Below are positions 1 through 10,800 of a DNA stretch of 25,724 nt, one piece after another. The notes beneath the pieces were generated by a model that was given only the letters and a program-made list of their open reading frames with translations, was not told where the DNA came from and did not search any database. Source of the stretch: Sphacelaria rigidula (taxonomy: Eukaryota > Phaeophyceae > Sphacelariales); the NCBI GenBank assembly GCA_964200075.2, contig CAXNAA020000157.1:1-25724 (forward strand), in the 5' to 3' direction. The number at the start of each line of letters is the position of its first letter. Position 1 is the first letter of the stretch. The position numbers and the translations under genes are program-made.

Positions 1-627
1 GTTGGGGGGAGGCGGGGGCAATTGCCTAACCAGCATGGCCTGGCTTATCCATGGGGCCCCCCCCCCCCCCCCCCCCTCCCCTCCCCGTGATCCTCTTGGC
101 GATCGTGGGCGAGGAGCAAATAGTTGTAGCGGCCCTGTAGCGACTTCACCTTGGCATATCAGATCTGCTTTATCCTACTTTCCCCCGCGAGGATTACCAC
201 ACATGTATCTGCATGTTCTGTTGAAAACGGAACACGTGCCCACCCTACCTGGGATGACCCAAACGTTGTCATACTTGGGTTGATATACATTGACGAGGGC
301 CCGCGTTCTTGGTGAATGATGTTGTCATCTATGGAAGCCCCGATCTGAACCAGAGAGCGCCCGTAATTCTGCGGCGGTACGTATGTCACCATCGTCTGCG
401 GGAAACAGAATACAGTAGTCATCCACAAGCTGTTTTTGTTGCCATAGGTGGCGCAGGAGTCGCCCTACTGTCCCAGATGTTTCTGCGTCGGACAAGGCGC
501 TTTTGCGGTTTCCGAAGCAGTCGTCAAGTTTGCTTTCCAATTTCTTGGGGTACAGAGCGCGTTGGATTCGTCAGGTTGCGAGTTATAAATTTCATGCACG
601 AAACGGTGTGTTTGCTCCGTCGTGCAG
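1..627. other. Sequence upstream of the first recognisable ribB exon
   Basis: The first ribB exon begins at 628 in phase 0 behind a CAG acceptor, so at least the right part of this stretch must be intron. I searched it for the family's N-terminal acidic signature (DDExRENEGD type) in all frames and did not find it. No other exon is supported. The missing exons are therefore probably left of the window. Confidence 0.55.
57..76. repeat. C20 homopolymer tract
   Basis: An uninterrupted run of 20 C is followed by further C-rich sequence to about position 87. It is a simple repeat and also a place where assembly length may be unreliable. Confidence 0.95.
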
Positions 628-2442
628 GCCACTGAAGACCTACTCGCGTTTACGATCCGCACCACTAGCGGGGTAATTTGTGCTTCGCTGGAAGAAGATC
701 GTCTTGAGGTATCGTACACCACTCGAGTTGCCCCTGTTTTTCTTTTTCTTTTTTCGCTTGAATGGTTTCGCTCGGCGTTAGTCGGGGACGGTACGCCAAC
801 ATTGATTCGGCGGACCCAACTAGTACACTTTGGAGGTTTAGGTATAAAAGACGAAGATACGTTTCACGTTTCTTGTGTGACGAAATAACTTCTCCAAGGC
901 AGTACCGATTAGTAGCTGCTGTGCAGCCCTGACACGAAACTTTCTTTCAAGGTTTGCTCCTTGTCTGCCTTTCATATGTTTCAAGCTTAGGGCAGCACTG
1001 CTGCATTCTTACTCGCGAGGGTCGATGTACCCTTTTCCCCCGTTGGTAGGAATTGCATCTACCGCAAATGGTGGTGAACAACGAAGACCCGAAGGCAACA
1101 GCCTTTACGATCACAGTGGATGCGAAGGAAGGAATAAGCACAGGAATCAGTGCCGGTGACCGAGCACTCACGCTCCGCATGCTGGCCAATCCAGAGGTGA
1201 TTTCCCTCCTGTTTTCCATCGTACCGGCAGGCTTCACGTTCAGGCAGTATTTCCTGGCCGTGGTTGACTTTTCTAGCCTAATTTCGCTCCATGCGCTAGC
1301 AGAGAGCATGTGCTTCGTACTTTGATCGCCAGATCCCCCTTCCGCATTCCCGTGGCTTTCCAGAATCTGTCTGTGTACGTGTCTGTCGAACGCGCCCTTG
1401 TGTCGTCTGTGGTCGTGCTCATGCTTTCGTTCACGAAATGGTGCATGGCATTCGCATTGTGATGTCCTGATTTTTGCACCACGTCCAACTTGTGTACTGT
1501 CCTGGTTGCTCTCTTTTGTTGCCCGTTCAACATCAATTCGTGCGTGGCAGTCCACAGCAGACGAGTTCAATCGCCCAGGCCACATATTCCCACTGCGATA
1601 CACGGTGAGCTACCATTGCCAGGTTGGGACATGTGGATATCGCTTTGCCCTGTTGATGCCACTCGGAACCTGTGTATTGGAATTCAATGTTCATTGCGAG
1701 CGTGCGGCAACATTCCTTGTTCTTCGACTACTTGGCTCGATTACTGGTGCTCATCGTTTTCCCTTTTTCTTGTTTGTATACTTCGAACGGGTCGCGGCAG
1801 AGCGGAGGCGTGTTGAAGAGGGGAGGACATACGGAGGCTGCTGTTGACCTGGCTAGGTTGGCAGGCTTGAAGCCGGTGGGCGTACTGTGTGAGATAACGA
1901 CTAAAGACGGAAAGGGCATGGCGAGGTGAACGCTGGCGATTTTGTCGTGGCTGTGTTTTGCGGACAGACTAGACTATTGTGACTTTGTTTTTTGGGGATT
2001 TCTGTGTTCACGTTCAGAGCGTACTGTCTGTTGGCGTATTGTACCACGGTGAATACGCCCAGTTCGCGTGATGAAACATTAGTGTGACTGTACCGATGAG
2101 AGTGGCGTGCTATCGGCGGAACGCTATCGTCAGCTTTCTGTCAAGTATACCTAGTCATTTCTGTTGAGGGGCAGTCTTGTGCGCTGTCTAGAATTTTCCG
2201 TAGCATATTCACGTGTGTCCATCGTCGCCCGTGATTTGTCCAGTGCTCGAACGTGGCTTTAGTCCTCACGATTTGTGCCTTCTATTGCAATGTGCAGGTT
2301 GCCGGAGTTGCGTGAGTTTTGTGCGGAGCACGGGCTAGTGCTCACATCCATCCAGGACCTACGCTGCTTGATACGTGAAAGACAGCGGGCAGATGTGCTT
2401 GCAGGCGCTGACCCTTCGTTGTCTTGCATAGTAGCGCGGTAG
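628..2442 (+). CDS. ribB: 3,4-dihydroxy-2-butanone-4-phosphate synthase, 5'-partial, 5 exons
   Basis: This enzyme converts ribulose 5-phosphate to 3,4-dihydroxy-2-butanone 4-phosphate plus formate, the four-carbon precursor of riboflavin. Exons are 628-708, 1050-1196, 1551-1604, 1801-1925 and 2298-2442 (stop TAG); phases agree and give 183 residues. In order they carry [85 protein letters not shown] and [18 protein letters not shown]. These are the collinear conserved blocks of the RibB family, including the RPGHIFPL histidine and the GHTEA glutamate region. The acidic N-terminal signature that binds magnesium is not in the window. The chain stops about 30 residues after the last conserved block. 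No GTP cyclohydrolase II exon was found up to 4709, so the gene looks monofunctional here, unlike bifunctional plant-type RIBA. Family assignment is secure; exact splice points are inferred. Confidence 0.93.
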
Positions 2443-2748
2443 CCCGCGGCAGGTGTTACCCTTGTGTTTCCACGTTCTCCCCCGTGGTTTGCGGCACCTG
2501 CGCTTTCTGTACGTGGGTAGAGAAGTGTGGTGTTCGGTTTAGGTGGAGATATGGCGCCGCCAGTGCCTTCAGGGCTGTGGTCGGCTCTGTGCTTCGCGTG
2601 CTGATCTGTAACGGTATCATGTGGTGTATTTCGGTGAAAGATAGATTCATGAAGTTTTTATGATATGCAGTGGAAGAGGAAAGTTGGAGGACCTGACAGT
2701 CACGCCAGTTTGATGTCGAGAAAAGGGGTGCCACGTCATGTATTCCCC

Positions 2749-2808
2749 GAGCAGAAAAACTGCGAGCGGAAAAACTGCGAGCGGAAAAACTGCGAGCGGA
2801 AGAACTGG
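2749..2808. repeat. 15-bp minisatellite, four tandem copies
   Basis: Four head-to-tail copies of GAGCRGAAAAACTGC lie at 2749-2763, 2764-2778, 2779-2793 and 2794-2808. The two middle copies are identical, the first differs at one position, and the last at two. Because the unit is a multiple of three, every frame across it reads a five-residue repeat (KTASG on +, PLAVF on -). No flanking homology shows that it is translated. Confidence 0.93.
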
Positions 2809-3299
2809 TGGTGAGAAATATATAAAAGTGCCCTTCCCAGTTTTAGATTTGTGGGCAAGTGCAGGATTCGTGGGACTTCTCAGGGCATTGTTTGCGACAA
2901 CCGAGCGATTACATCGACTGCGTAAAGGTGATGGGAGGCGAACGGGTAGTTTGTATAACAGGCATACTTTTAGGAAGGGTACATATGTGGAACTTAGCCA
3001 GCAGAAACACTCACGCGCTTGATGACCATTATTTGCAGTACTTTCCCCAGTAGTGGACATAAGTTAACCGGTATACTATACACAACACAGTCGTGGACTT
3101 TTCCCTCCATCACTATCAATAGGGTAACTGGACACTAATAAAGGATCCTTGTACCTTATACGTTGTACATGAATGGCCTGTGAAAAACATCCATCACGCG
3201 TATAGAGATCAACCCGACACGAAGAAAATACAAAATATATATTACGTGTCTTCAATAGTACCAATTATTTTCATCGATCGAGGCTGAAATCCGAAATTT

Positions 3300-4170
3300 C
3301 CAAGGCTTGTCTCGGGGAAAAGTTCCGACGGGAAATTGCACGGCACGGGATAGCATTGAACGTCCCGTCCCGTCATTTTTGTGGCAACGAAAAAATTGTC
3401 CGATCGCGTCCCGACGCGACGGGGAAACGTCCCTGTCGCGTCTCGTTGTATGTGATGACGGGAAAAAGGTCCCGCCCGGTTTTCACGGGGAACTCCCGAT
3501 CATTTTCACGGAAATGCTCGCAGATTGGACGGGACGTCGACGGAACGAGATCACCTGTCCAGTCTGACGGGAACTTGAGAGTATCTGGATGTGGGAGTCT
3601 GTTTTTGATTTTTGGGCTCCGGTCACTTAGTACCACAATCAAACACTTCACACATTTCCGTCCGTAATCATGGCCTAGTAATAATAACCACGAGATTTAG
3701 GGATTGACGGGGACGGGATGGTACAATAAGTACCGTTCCCTGGAAGGTCACGGGATTGGTGGGACGGGATCGTGTCCCCGTTGCTGTCATGAGTCGACGC
3801 ATCTTTTGTCCGATGACGTAAGTCAAAACCGGCGATTGTTGTGCGTGACTGTGATCGTGTCCAAGTTTCACTGTGGTACTTCATCATGATCCCATCGTAC
3901 TTTTTCCGGAGAAGTCAGGCACATAGTCCCGTGAGCGTGCGACAGGGTTGGATAACAGGGGAATTTTCCCGGTAGAAGGGGAGGGGACAAGAATTTCCGT
4001 CCGGTGAGAGCAAATATTCATACCCCCTCCCGTTTTTGTTGACCGAGAGAAACTGATGCTTTTTTGGCTCATCTACTACAGATAATGGTAACCCAGAGTG
4101 AGTCGAAATGTTTTCGCGCGAAGCGCGATTTTGACCCAGCGTTCGATAATCGCCACTCGGCAAAAATCGA
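3300..4170. repeat. Degenerate CGGGA/TCCCG-rich repeat block
   Basis: The motif CGGGA or its complement recurs many times on both strands (for example CGTCCCGTCCCGTC near 3361, GACGGGACGT near 3530, GGGGACGGGATGG near 3709). A perfect hairpin TCGCGC-GAA-GCGCGA lies near 4113. It looks like an old, diverged repeat or non-autonomous element. No terminal repeats or target-site duplication could be fixed, so the boundaries are approximate. Confidence 0.45.
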
Positions 4171-4709
4171 GGACTCACCCGAAATCAGGGAAAACGTCGC
4201 ATTTCGGTGATGCGGGATTTTGGCGTCGGGTTTCCACTTGAAATAATATGCATCAGAGACCCAAAAAGCCTCTCGACGGTTTCCCTTGTATCGGTCGTAG
4301 GAAAGCTCGGATCATCCTCAAACTTGGCACTTTGGAAGAATGCTGGTGCTTGAAATGGGAAAAAAAATCGTCGAAGAATATTTCTTGAAGTATATCCGCG
4401 CTCTCTACCGGCTTGCAGGGGTCCCAGCATGAAGACCCCCAGAAGACGATGCAGATTAACTCACAAAAAAACTCGTCCTGAGCTTGTCCAAGGAAAGTTT
4501 GTACAAAGTATCGTTGCGTGAGTAAAAAAGCTGATTCCAAACGGTCGATGCAAGCTGAAGTCGATAATGACGCTAGAAAGCACCTGGGTGATAAATAAAG
4601 TGATGGATTGCTCAAAGAGCTCACTTCATCAGTCTTGAGCCTTGAAATACAGCTGACAAACAGGACGTCTTCAGCTCTGTGGCGGCATTACACGGGTGTA
4701 AATCATAGC

Positions 4710-4850
4710 ATGAGCAGGAAAATGCGAGGTAGGCACGTGGTGCCAGCAGCAGCTGTTGTTCTCTGTTTGACGTGGGGTCCTTGCGCGATTTTAGCCTTTG
4801 TACGACCACTCATACATCGGGATGTCAACGTAGGCCTACGGTTTAGTTCA
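4710..4850 (+). other. Bipartite plastid-targeting presequence of the fusion protein
   Basis: Start 4710 is chosen because it opens directly into a classic signal peptide: basic MSRKMRGRH, hydrophobic AAAVVLCL, then CAILA|FVRP with Phe30 right after the predicted cleavage. The following 40 residues or so are rich in Ser, Thr and Arg, as in a transit peptide. Phe at +1 is the known requirement for import into red-alga-derived secondary plastids of ochrophytes and cryptophytes. The in-frame upstream ATG at 4608 would bury the signal and is less likely. Confidence 0.75.
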
Positions 4851-7800
4851 CAGCACGAAAGCGTCACCGAAAGTGCTACTACTGCTCCTGGAGTGCGGGT
4901 GTCAAGATCTGGCCTCTCTCCTGATTTGCAGTGGATCACAGATCCATGGGACAGAGGGGTCCTGTTCTCGGTGAAAGTGGACAGCATTGTTCACGATGCA
5001 AGGAGCAAGTTTCAGCGCATTCAGGTGCGGACCGCAGAACGGTACAGCGCTGATCATTCTGACTGTGCTATTAATACCTAACAATCACACCTTCAAAGAC
5101 ATGTATGTACAGCAAGTCACCGATCATCAGCAATGGGATCATGCGATTGCTATTAGACTATTGCTTTGTACAGTAATCTTCGGCAGTCACAAGAGAAATA
5201 GTTTAGAGAGAGGTGATGTAACCCTGGGATACTTTTTTTTGCGCCCAAAGAGTGTGTTGCTGGGGCCCGCCGTCGCGTTGGATGACGAAAATATCGACCG
5301 TGATTCATGAAACGCATCCCAGGACAAAGTGATTGGACCCAATTGGGCCGCGTCCGACCTGGAGTGTCGGATACTGTTGTATCGGGTGTCGCAATATCTT
5401 GGTAGATGTAGCAGATAAAAAACGATCGCACCTGCATACTCGGTTGCATCCTGCGCCATATCGTCACATGCCAGCGATTGCGCACGCAACCAAGGCAGCA
5501 TGCGCACAGAACACATATGCTCACTTGCGCTTGAGGTACGTGCATTCGCCGAAGATTCGCCCGCAATATCAGTCACTGCGACGGTGGTCTGCTGAAACCT
5601 ACTCACTTGTCCCATCTATCCGAAAGATCCCATTAACAGGCGGAAAATTCTGAGAAAGCATCGAGACTCGATTAGACATGATAGTATCTTACTCGCGTTG
5701 GACGTCAGTGGGTGCGAGCCATGGGCCTTGTTGCGACTGCGCTGGGGCAAATTCTCCTGCGCTCTGTTCTTGACTCGGGCAGTTGACGCAATTTTTTGTG
5801 AGCCGTTCCGGCCGGTAGTCAGCGCAGAGCATTGAGTATTTATTTGCGCCCTACTAAAAGTGCCGTGGACCATCAAGAGCATCAGGTACAACAGCAGCAT
5901 CATGATTGTAGTGCAGTAAATTCAGAACAGAACAGGTCATGGTTTTGATTGATCCCTCTGACAAACAGATTCGTTACGTCAGGTATTTGCGGGTAGAATA
6001 TTCCGCAAGTCGCGTGAAATATACTCGCAGCGTCCTATAAAACGCGACCGTCGTGTGGCAGTAGCGATGGCGTCGGTGAACCTCCGCTGTCGTGGCGAGG
6101 GTACAATGATGGCAGCGCCCGACGTTGTCTCATAATCTGCTTAAAAAAATTTGGTGCCCAACTATACTCGAAATTTTTGTCGCCTCTCGTCGAGTATTTT
6201 GTTTGACGTTTGCATGATTTTGCGTGCGATTTGCGGCGCAGAGGATGGTTGCACCCGGTTGTAACTAAACCTGTCACGACATGGGAGGTAGCGAGAACAA
6301 ATCACCGCGCGGTGTTTTAGAACAGCTGGACACCATAGTCATTGGCAGTTTCGAGGGTGCGCTCGCAGCCTCGGCGACAGAATGAAGCCTGATGCGTCCA
6401 ATTCGAACAGTGTGCTGTGAGATTCGGTGAAGTGAAGGGAATTCATCAAGCCGATTCAATTATCAATTATGAGTTAACGGATCTACATCACGTCATCCAG
6501 TCAAGCACACATATTGATATCGCGATGGAAGTCGCTGCGTCCGCGATGTTTGACACCGAGTTAGCACCCCAGCAGTGCAGCTGTAGATGTTGTTGGAATT
6601 TCCACTGAGCCGGATCCCTAGCACGCACGAGTGAGATTGATAGTCGGGTCCTGACGTATCCTGACTTTACTACGGGATCTGACACTGTATCCCTCACCAC
6701 TCTGACTGCCGCAGTACACGGTTAGCTGAAGCTTACCCCACGTTTACACGTCCACACCGTCTCCGCCATTAACATCTGTGAACCAGCCTTCAGTGTGCTA
6801 CGGTGTAGTGGGCCCCTAACAACTCTATGCTGCACGCGATGTGTGCAGTGTACACAGTCAGTGTTGACGGAAAGCTACGTGGTACTCGTACAGAGAAGAT
6901 TGGTTGTAGCACGAGTGATTTTGGCTGAGTATTGAGTTTGCCGCATTGCTCAAGCGACAACAGTTCCAAGTGTGACCCCAATGTTACGTGTGTGCTTCCT
7001 GGCATAACGAGACAGCTCGGTCCCTTCAAATTCCAAAAACGAGTTTCCCATTTGACATCTAGTCGGCTCACTTTTCCTGCAGCCAGCTCGTTCCTAGCTC
7101 TTCGAGCGTAGCCGCCACGACCCGTCGGTCTTACTGGCCACTCAAAGCTGAACAAAATCACGAGGCGCCCCCTCGAGTCTCTACAGCTAGGCGGCGCATC
7201 CACCAAGGAAAATTCCTACACTCGAATGGCGCGTCGGTTTTTTCCATGCTCATCACACGAGCACCCCTGAGCCACACGAGGCGTCGGTATTTCGACATGA
7301 ACAAGTTGACACAAAGAGAAGAGATTGGCGCTCGCTGATGTGATCTGGTTATATGTTACCCTGTATGATTTTGCTACCAAGTACATATCGTATGTACTTG
7401 CCTAGTGCATCGATGGCGGTGACCGGTTGTTGCTCGGATCCTCTTCTGCACCTCTCGCCGAACCCGTTGGGCGCCGGCCGACACATGGACGCCGGAATAT
7501 GACTCTCAATTTTCAAGTGAACGTGATGCCGATTCAACAGATGGACACATTCGGACAGCCAAAGAATCAACACCACATGTATTTTTTGTTCATTGTTGTC
7601 TCTTGTGCGTAAAGTAGGTGCTTGATACTCCGGCAATGGGTCGCATGCTGGTCCTTGACAACGCGCTGCAGTGCGCCGAGAGGGACGAGGCTGGATATCA
7701 CGAGATGATCACCCATGTTCCACTCTGCAGAAAAGGCGCCGCAGATCACGCGGAAAAGCGAGCTTTGGTCATCGGGGGGGGAGACGGCGGGGCAGCTAGA

Positions 7801-10800
7801 GAGATTCTACGGCACGAGGATATCGTAGCCGTGGATCTTGTCGACATCGACGCCGAGGTACGACAGGCAGTCCATGGGGTGAACATATCCTAGAGGGCGT
7901 TCCAATACCAGTTTTACTGTCTTGTTTGTCCAGGTGGTGGGCATAGCGCTTGATATAGTAGACAAAAAACTGCACTTTCGTCACAGAATTTACTTGTCAG
8001 CTCAGCACCAACATACTGTCACGATGGTAGCTGAACGCCAATGCTAGTAGAGCAGGAGAAGTGCGAAGGCCGCAGGGCCAGTGACTGTGAACTTCTGGTG
8101 AGAAGTGGTCACTGCTGCTCAGTCTCGTAAGATGTGTCGTTTATCCCTCGAGCCCCTGCACTGTGAAGATTTACTCCAAAGCCCGACTCACGATATGCTT
8201 ACTTGACGTTTGGTTTCTGTTGTACGCACGCGCAGGTGATGGCAGCATCGAAGAAATTTATTCCTGGCGTTTGGAGACACCCCAGTTCCACAGAAGATCT
8301 CCATGTGCCGCTCGAAAGCGATCCTCGACTCACGGTGCGCGCAGAGGACGGCGTTGCATTCCTCGCCGACGAAGATAGAGAAGGCTACGACCTGATTGTA
8401 GTCGATGCGAGCGACCCCGTCGGCCCCGGAGCAGCACTGTACAGCGACGACTTTTACGCGCTGCTGAGGCGTCGCCTCAAGCCCAAGGGCGCCGTGGCTG
8501 TCCAGGGGGGCTCGTTCTGGTACTTGCCGATGGTGTTTCGGACGGTTTTCCATGGGCTGAAGAAGGCGTTTCCGACAGTGCGACCGTTGCAGTGGTGGGT
8601 TTCTTAGCGTCCCATTTCGCGGACATCATTCATGTCATGTGCTTGTGCGTAGGTGGTGGGCCCGTTTGTTATGAGCGAGCGCTTGAGCTATCGTGTGGTT
8701 CGATGGGCGAAACTGGGCGGGGCTACGCCGTGTTTTTCTTGGTGAGCGAGAGCTGATACATCTTTTCGTTTGCTTTCGTACGGCGGAGGTCAATGTCTTA
8801 CGAGCTGCATGTTTAGGTTGAACCATTTAGTCGCGAAAATATTTCCGTACTCCTTTTTGCTGTTTGCAAAAGGAAAATGTTGGAATTGGGGTCGGCTCAA
8901 CTTTCCTCCTGCCGTACGATAGAGTATCTCAAGCGCCATCTGTTTTTTTCTCGTTCTTGTTTCCACCATGTCACGCCTCCATAACGCACAGTTTTACCGC
9001 GGTATATCCAGGTGGCGTGTGGAATCTACAGGTGGCAACACTGGGAGACGATCCACAAGAGGTTGACCTGAAAAAAGCGGAAGACTTGAGCAAGAGGTGA
9101 TATTTCTTACGAAGTTTTACTAGCGGAAAATGCGGAAATAGCGACAATAGCGAATACGTGTTTGAACGAAGAGAAAAAGACGCGCCCAAGCATTTGCGTT
9201 CGCGATTTTAGTGTACAGTGCCCACAGCACGTGCTCACTGTCGTCGCAAGGTCGAACTGTGCCGGAGCATGAGTGTGCTCAGGCATCGCAACAAACCCCA
9301 AGACGTTCATCTCTGCGCGGCCATGTGTCCCTCTCCCCTGGAAATACAGGCACTCTCTTATGTTGTATGATGGCTCTGGTCATCAGGCATCGTTTGTCTT
9401 GCCCCCTGTCGCTCTACGGGAGCTGGATAAGCCCCGCCCTTCGTTGAGAGATACAACTGCTGATCTTGAAGAGATAATGGCCTATGGCGAGGAGGAACAA
9501 CCCAATAACTCGATCGAGACGGGAATTTCAAGCAATCGGTGGGAACCTGACGTAAGTCTTGGTGCCCTTTTTCGGAGCGGTGCAAATGCATGCCAGGGCT
9601 TCGTATCTCTCGTTACTTTGGATCAGTGATGACTCGGGGATGTTGAAACTGTGACCATGAATACTTGCACGATATCGTATTCGATACGCTGGACCCATTC
9701 ATATCCAGAAACGAATCAATTATTTGCTTGAGACTGACGTTTTAGTACGTCTTATGTTTTCATATCGTCCTTCTGCTTTGGGATGGCGCTGTGTACGCAT
9801 ACGCAGGTTTGGCGATCCATCAGTCGCTTGGTGAGCGGCGATACTTCAACAGCCAGCGCTCAGGAGCAAGGACGCCCGCCAGTTGCAGCGTTCGATGCAG
9901 ACGGTACTCTATGGGATGGGGACGCCGCAGAGATCTTTTTGGCGTGGATGCAGGCAGGAAATCGCTGGAGCCAGCACGGAGACTTTGTCTCGAAGTGAGT
10001 TTCAAAGAACGCTCCCATTGTTTTTGGATGGCTGCTGTTGGATTATATTTAGATATGAACAAATATATACTCAACAAGATGAATGCTTGATTTGATTCAC
10101 CAGAGTCCTCTCGCTACAGTACCTTGACCAGGCGACTAGCCGTTTAGTAGAAGGTTACACATGTTTGTGAATCTTTGATATGGCAACACATGGCTGTACG
10201 CGACATCTGTGCGCTCGACTAGAGCCCTAAGAGCTGCAATCCGATTAGCTCAGCTCGTACCGCTTGTGTACGACACGACACAAGGATCGATAGTAGAATG
10301 TACTACTCACGACGGGAAAAACCTCTGCTGTGTGGTGGTGCTCACACAGTCTACCATTGTTCATCAGTCGAGGCGCGACCACGTTGCGTTTCCCTGTTCA
10401 GATACTACTCTTTGCTCGACGAGGGCAAAAAGAAAGTTGCGTACGGATACGTGGCTCAACTGTTCGACGGAATGGACCTAGCTGAGGTGGCTCGTCTTTG
10501 CGAGGAATGCTTCGAAGCCAACGTGGAGAATCTGGTGAGAACCTGCGAGTCGCGGAACCGAACACAACACGTGATCATTTTCTCCTCGACCAGAGATGTG
10601 ACTTTTTCTTCGACGGGGTCGTATGTGATGTTTTCTTTCGCGGTGCGGGGTCTGTAACATTCGTGATAACTTTGTCACTGCCATGCCCCAACTTGCCCGT
10701 TTCAGGATTTTTTTTGCGTACTGCAGCCCCAAACTCTGAAAGTCCGCCCGAAATGTTGCGTGAGTGTTGTACCTCTTTCGCTTGTCGCTCCCTTCGACCA

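Larger units (their letters stand above)
2443..4709. other. Intergenic region between ribB and the fusion gene
   Basis: No exon with recognisable homology was found in about 2.3 kb. It holds the 15-bp minisatellite at 2749-2808, an AT-richer stretch around 3050-3270, the CGGGA-rich block at about 3300-4170, and weak overlapping minus-strand frames at 4185-4624 that may be a decayed mobile-element ORF. The promoter of the downstream gene should lie in its last few hundred bases; no TATA box is convincing. Confidence 0.6.

Noticed and set aside
947-1603. Minus-strand 218-residue open frame
   Set aside because: It overlaps two RibB exons on the other strand and reads no recognisable family; it is a shadow frame.
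2443-4709. GTP cyclohydrolase II domain downstream of RibB
   Set aside because: Searched for the zinc-site and RAHxSC-type blocks in the plus frames; none found.
6790-7206. Minus-strand 138-residue open frame inside intron 1 of the fusion gene
   Set aside because: No recognisable motif, and open frames of this length occur several times by chance in this window.
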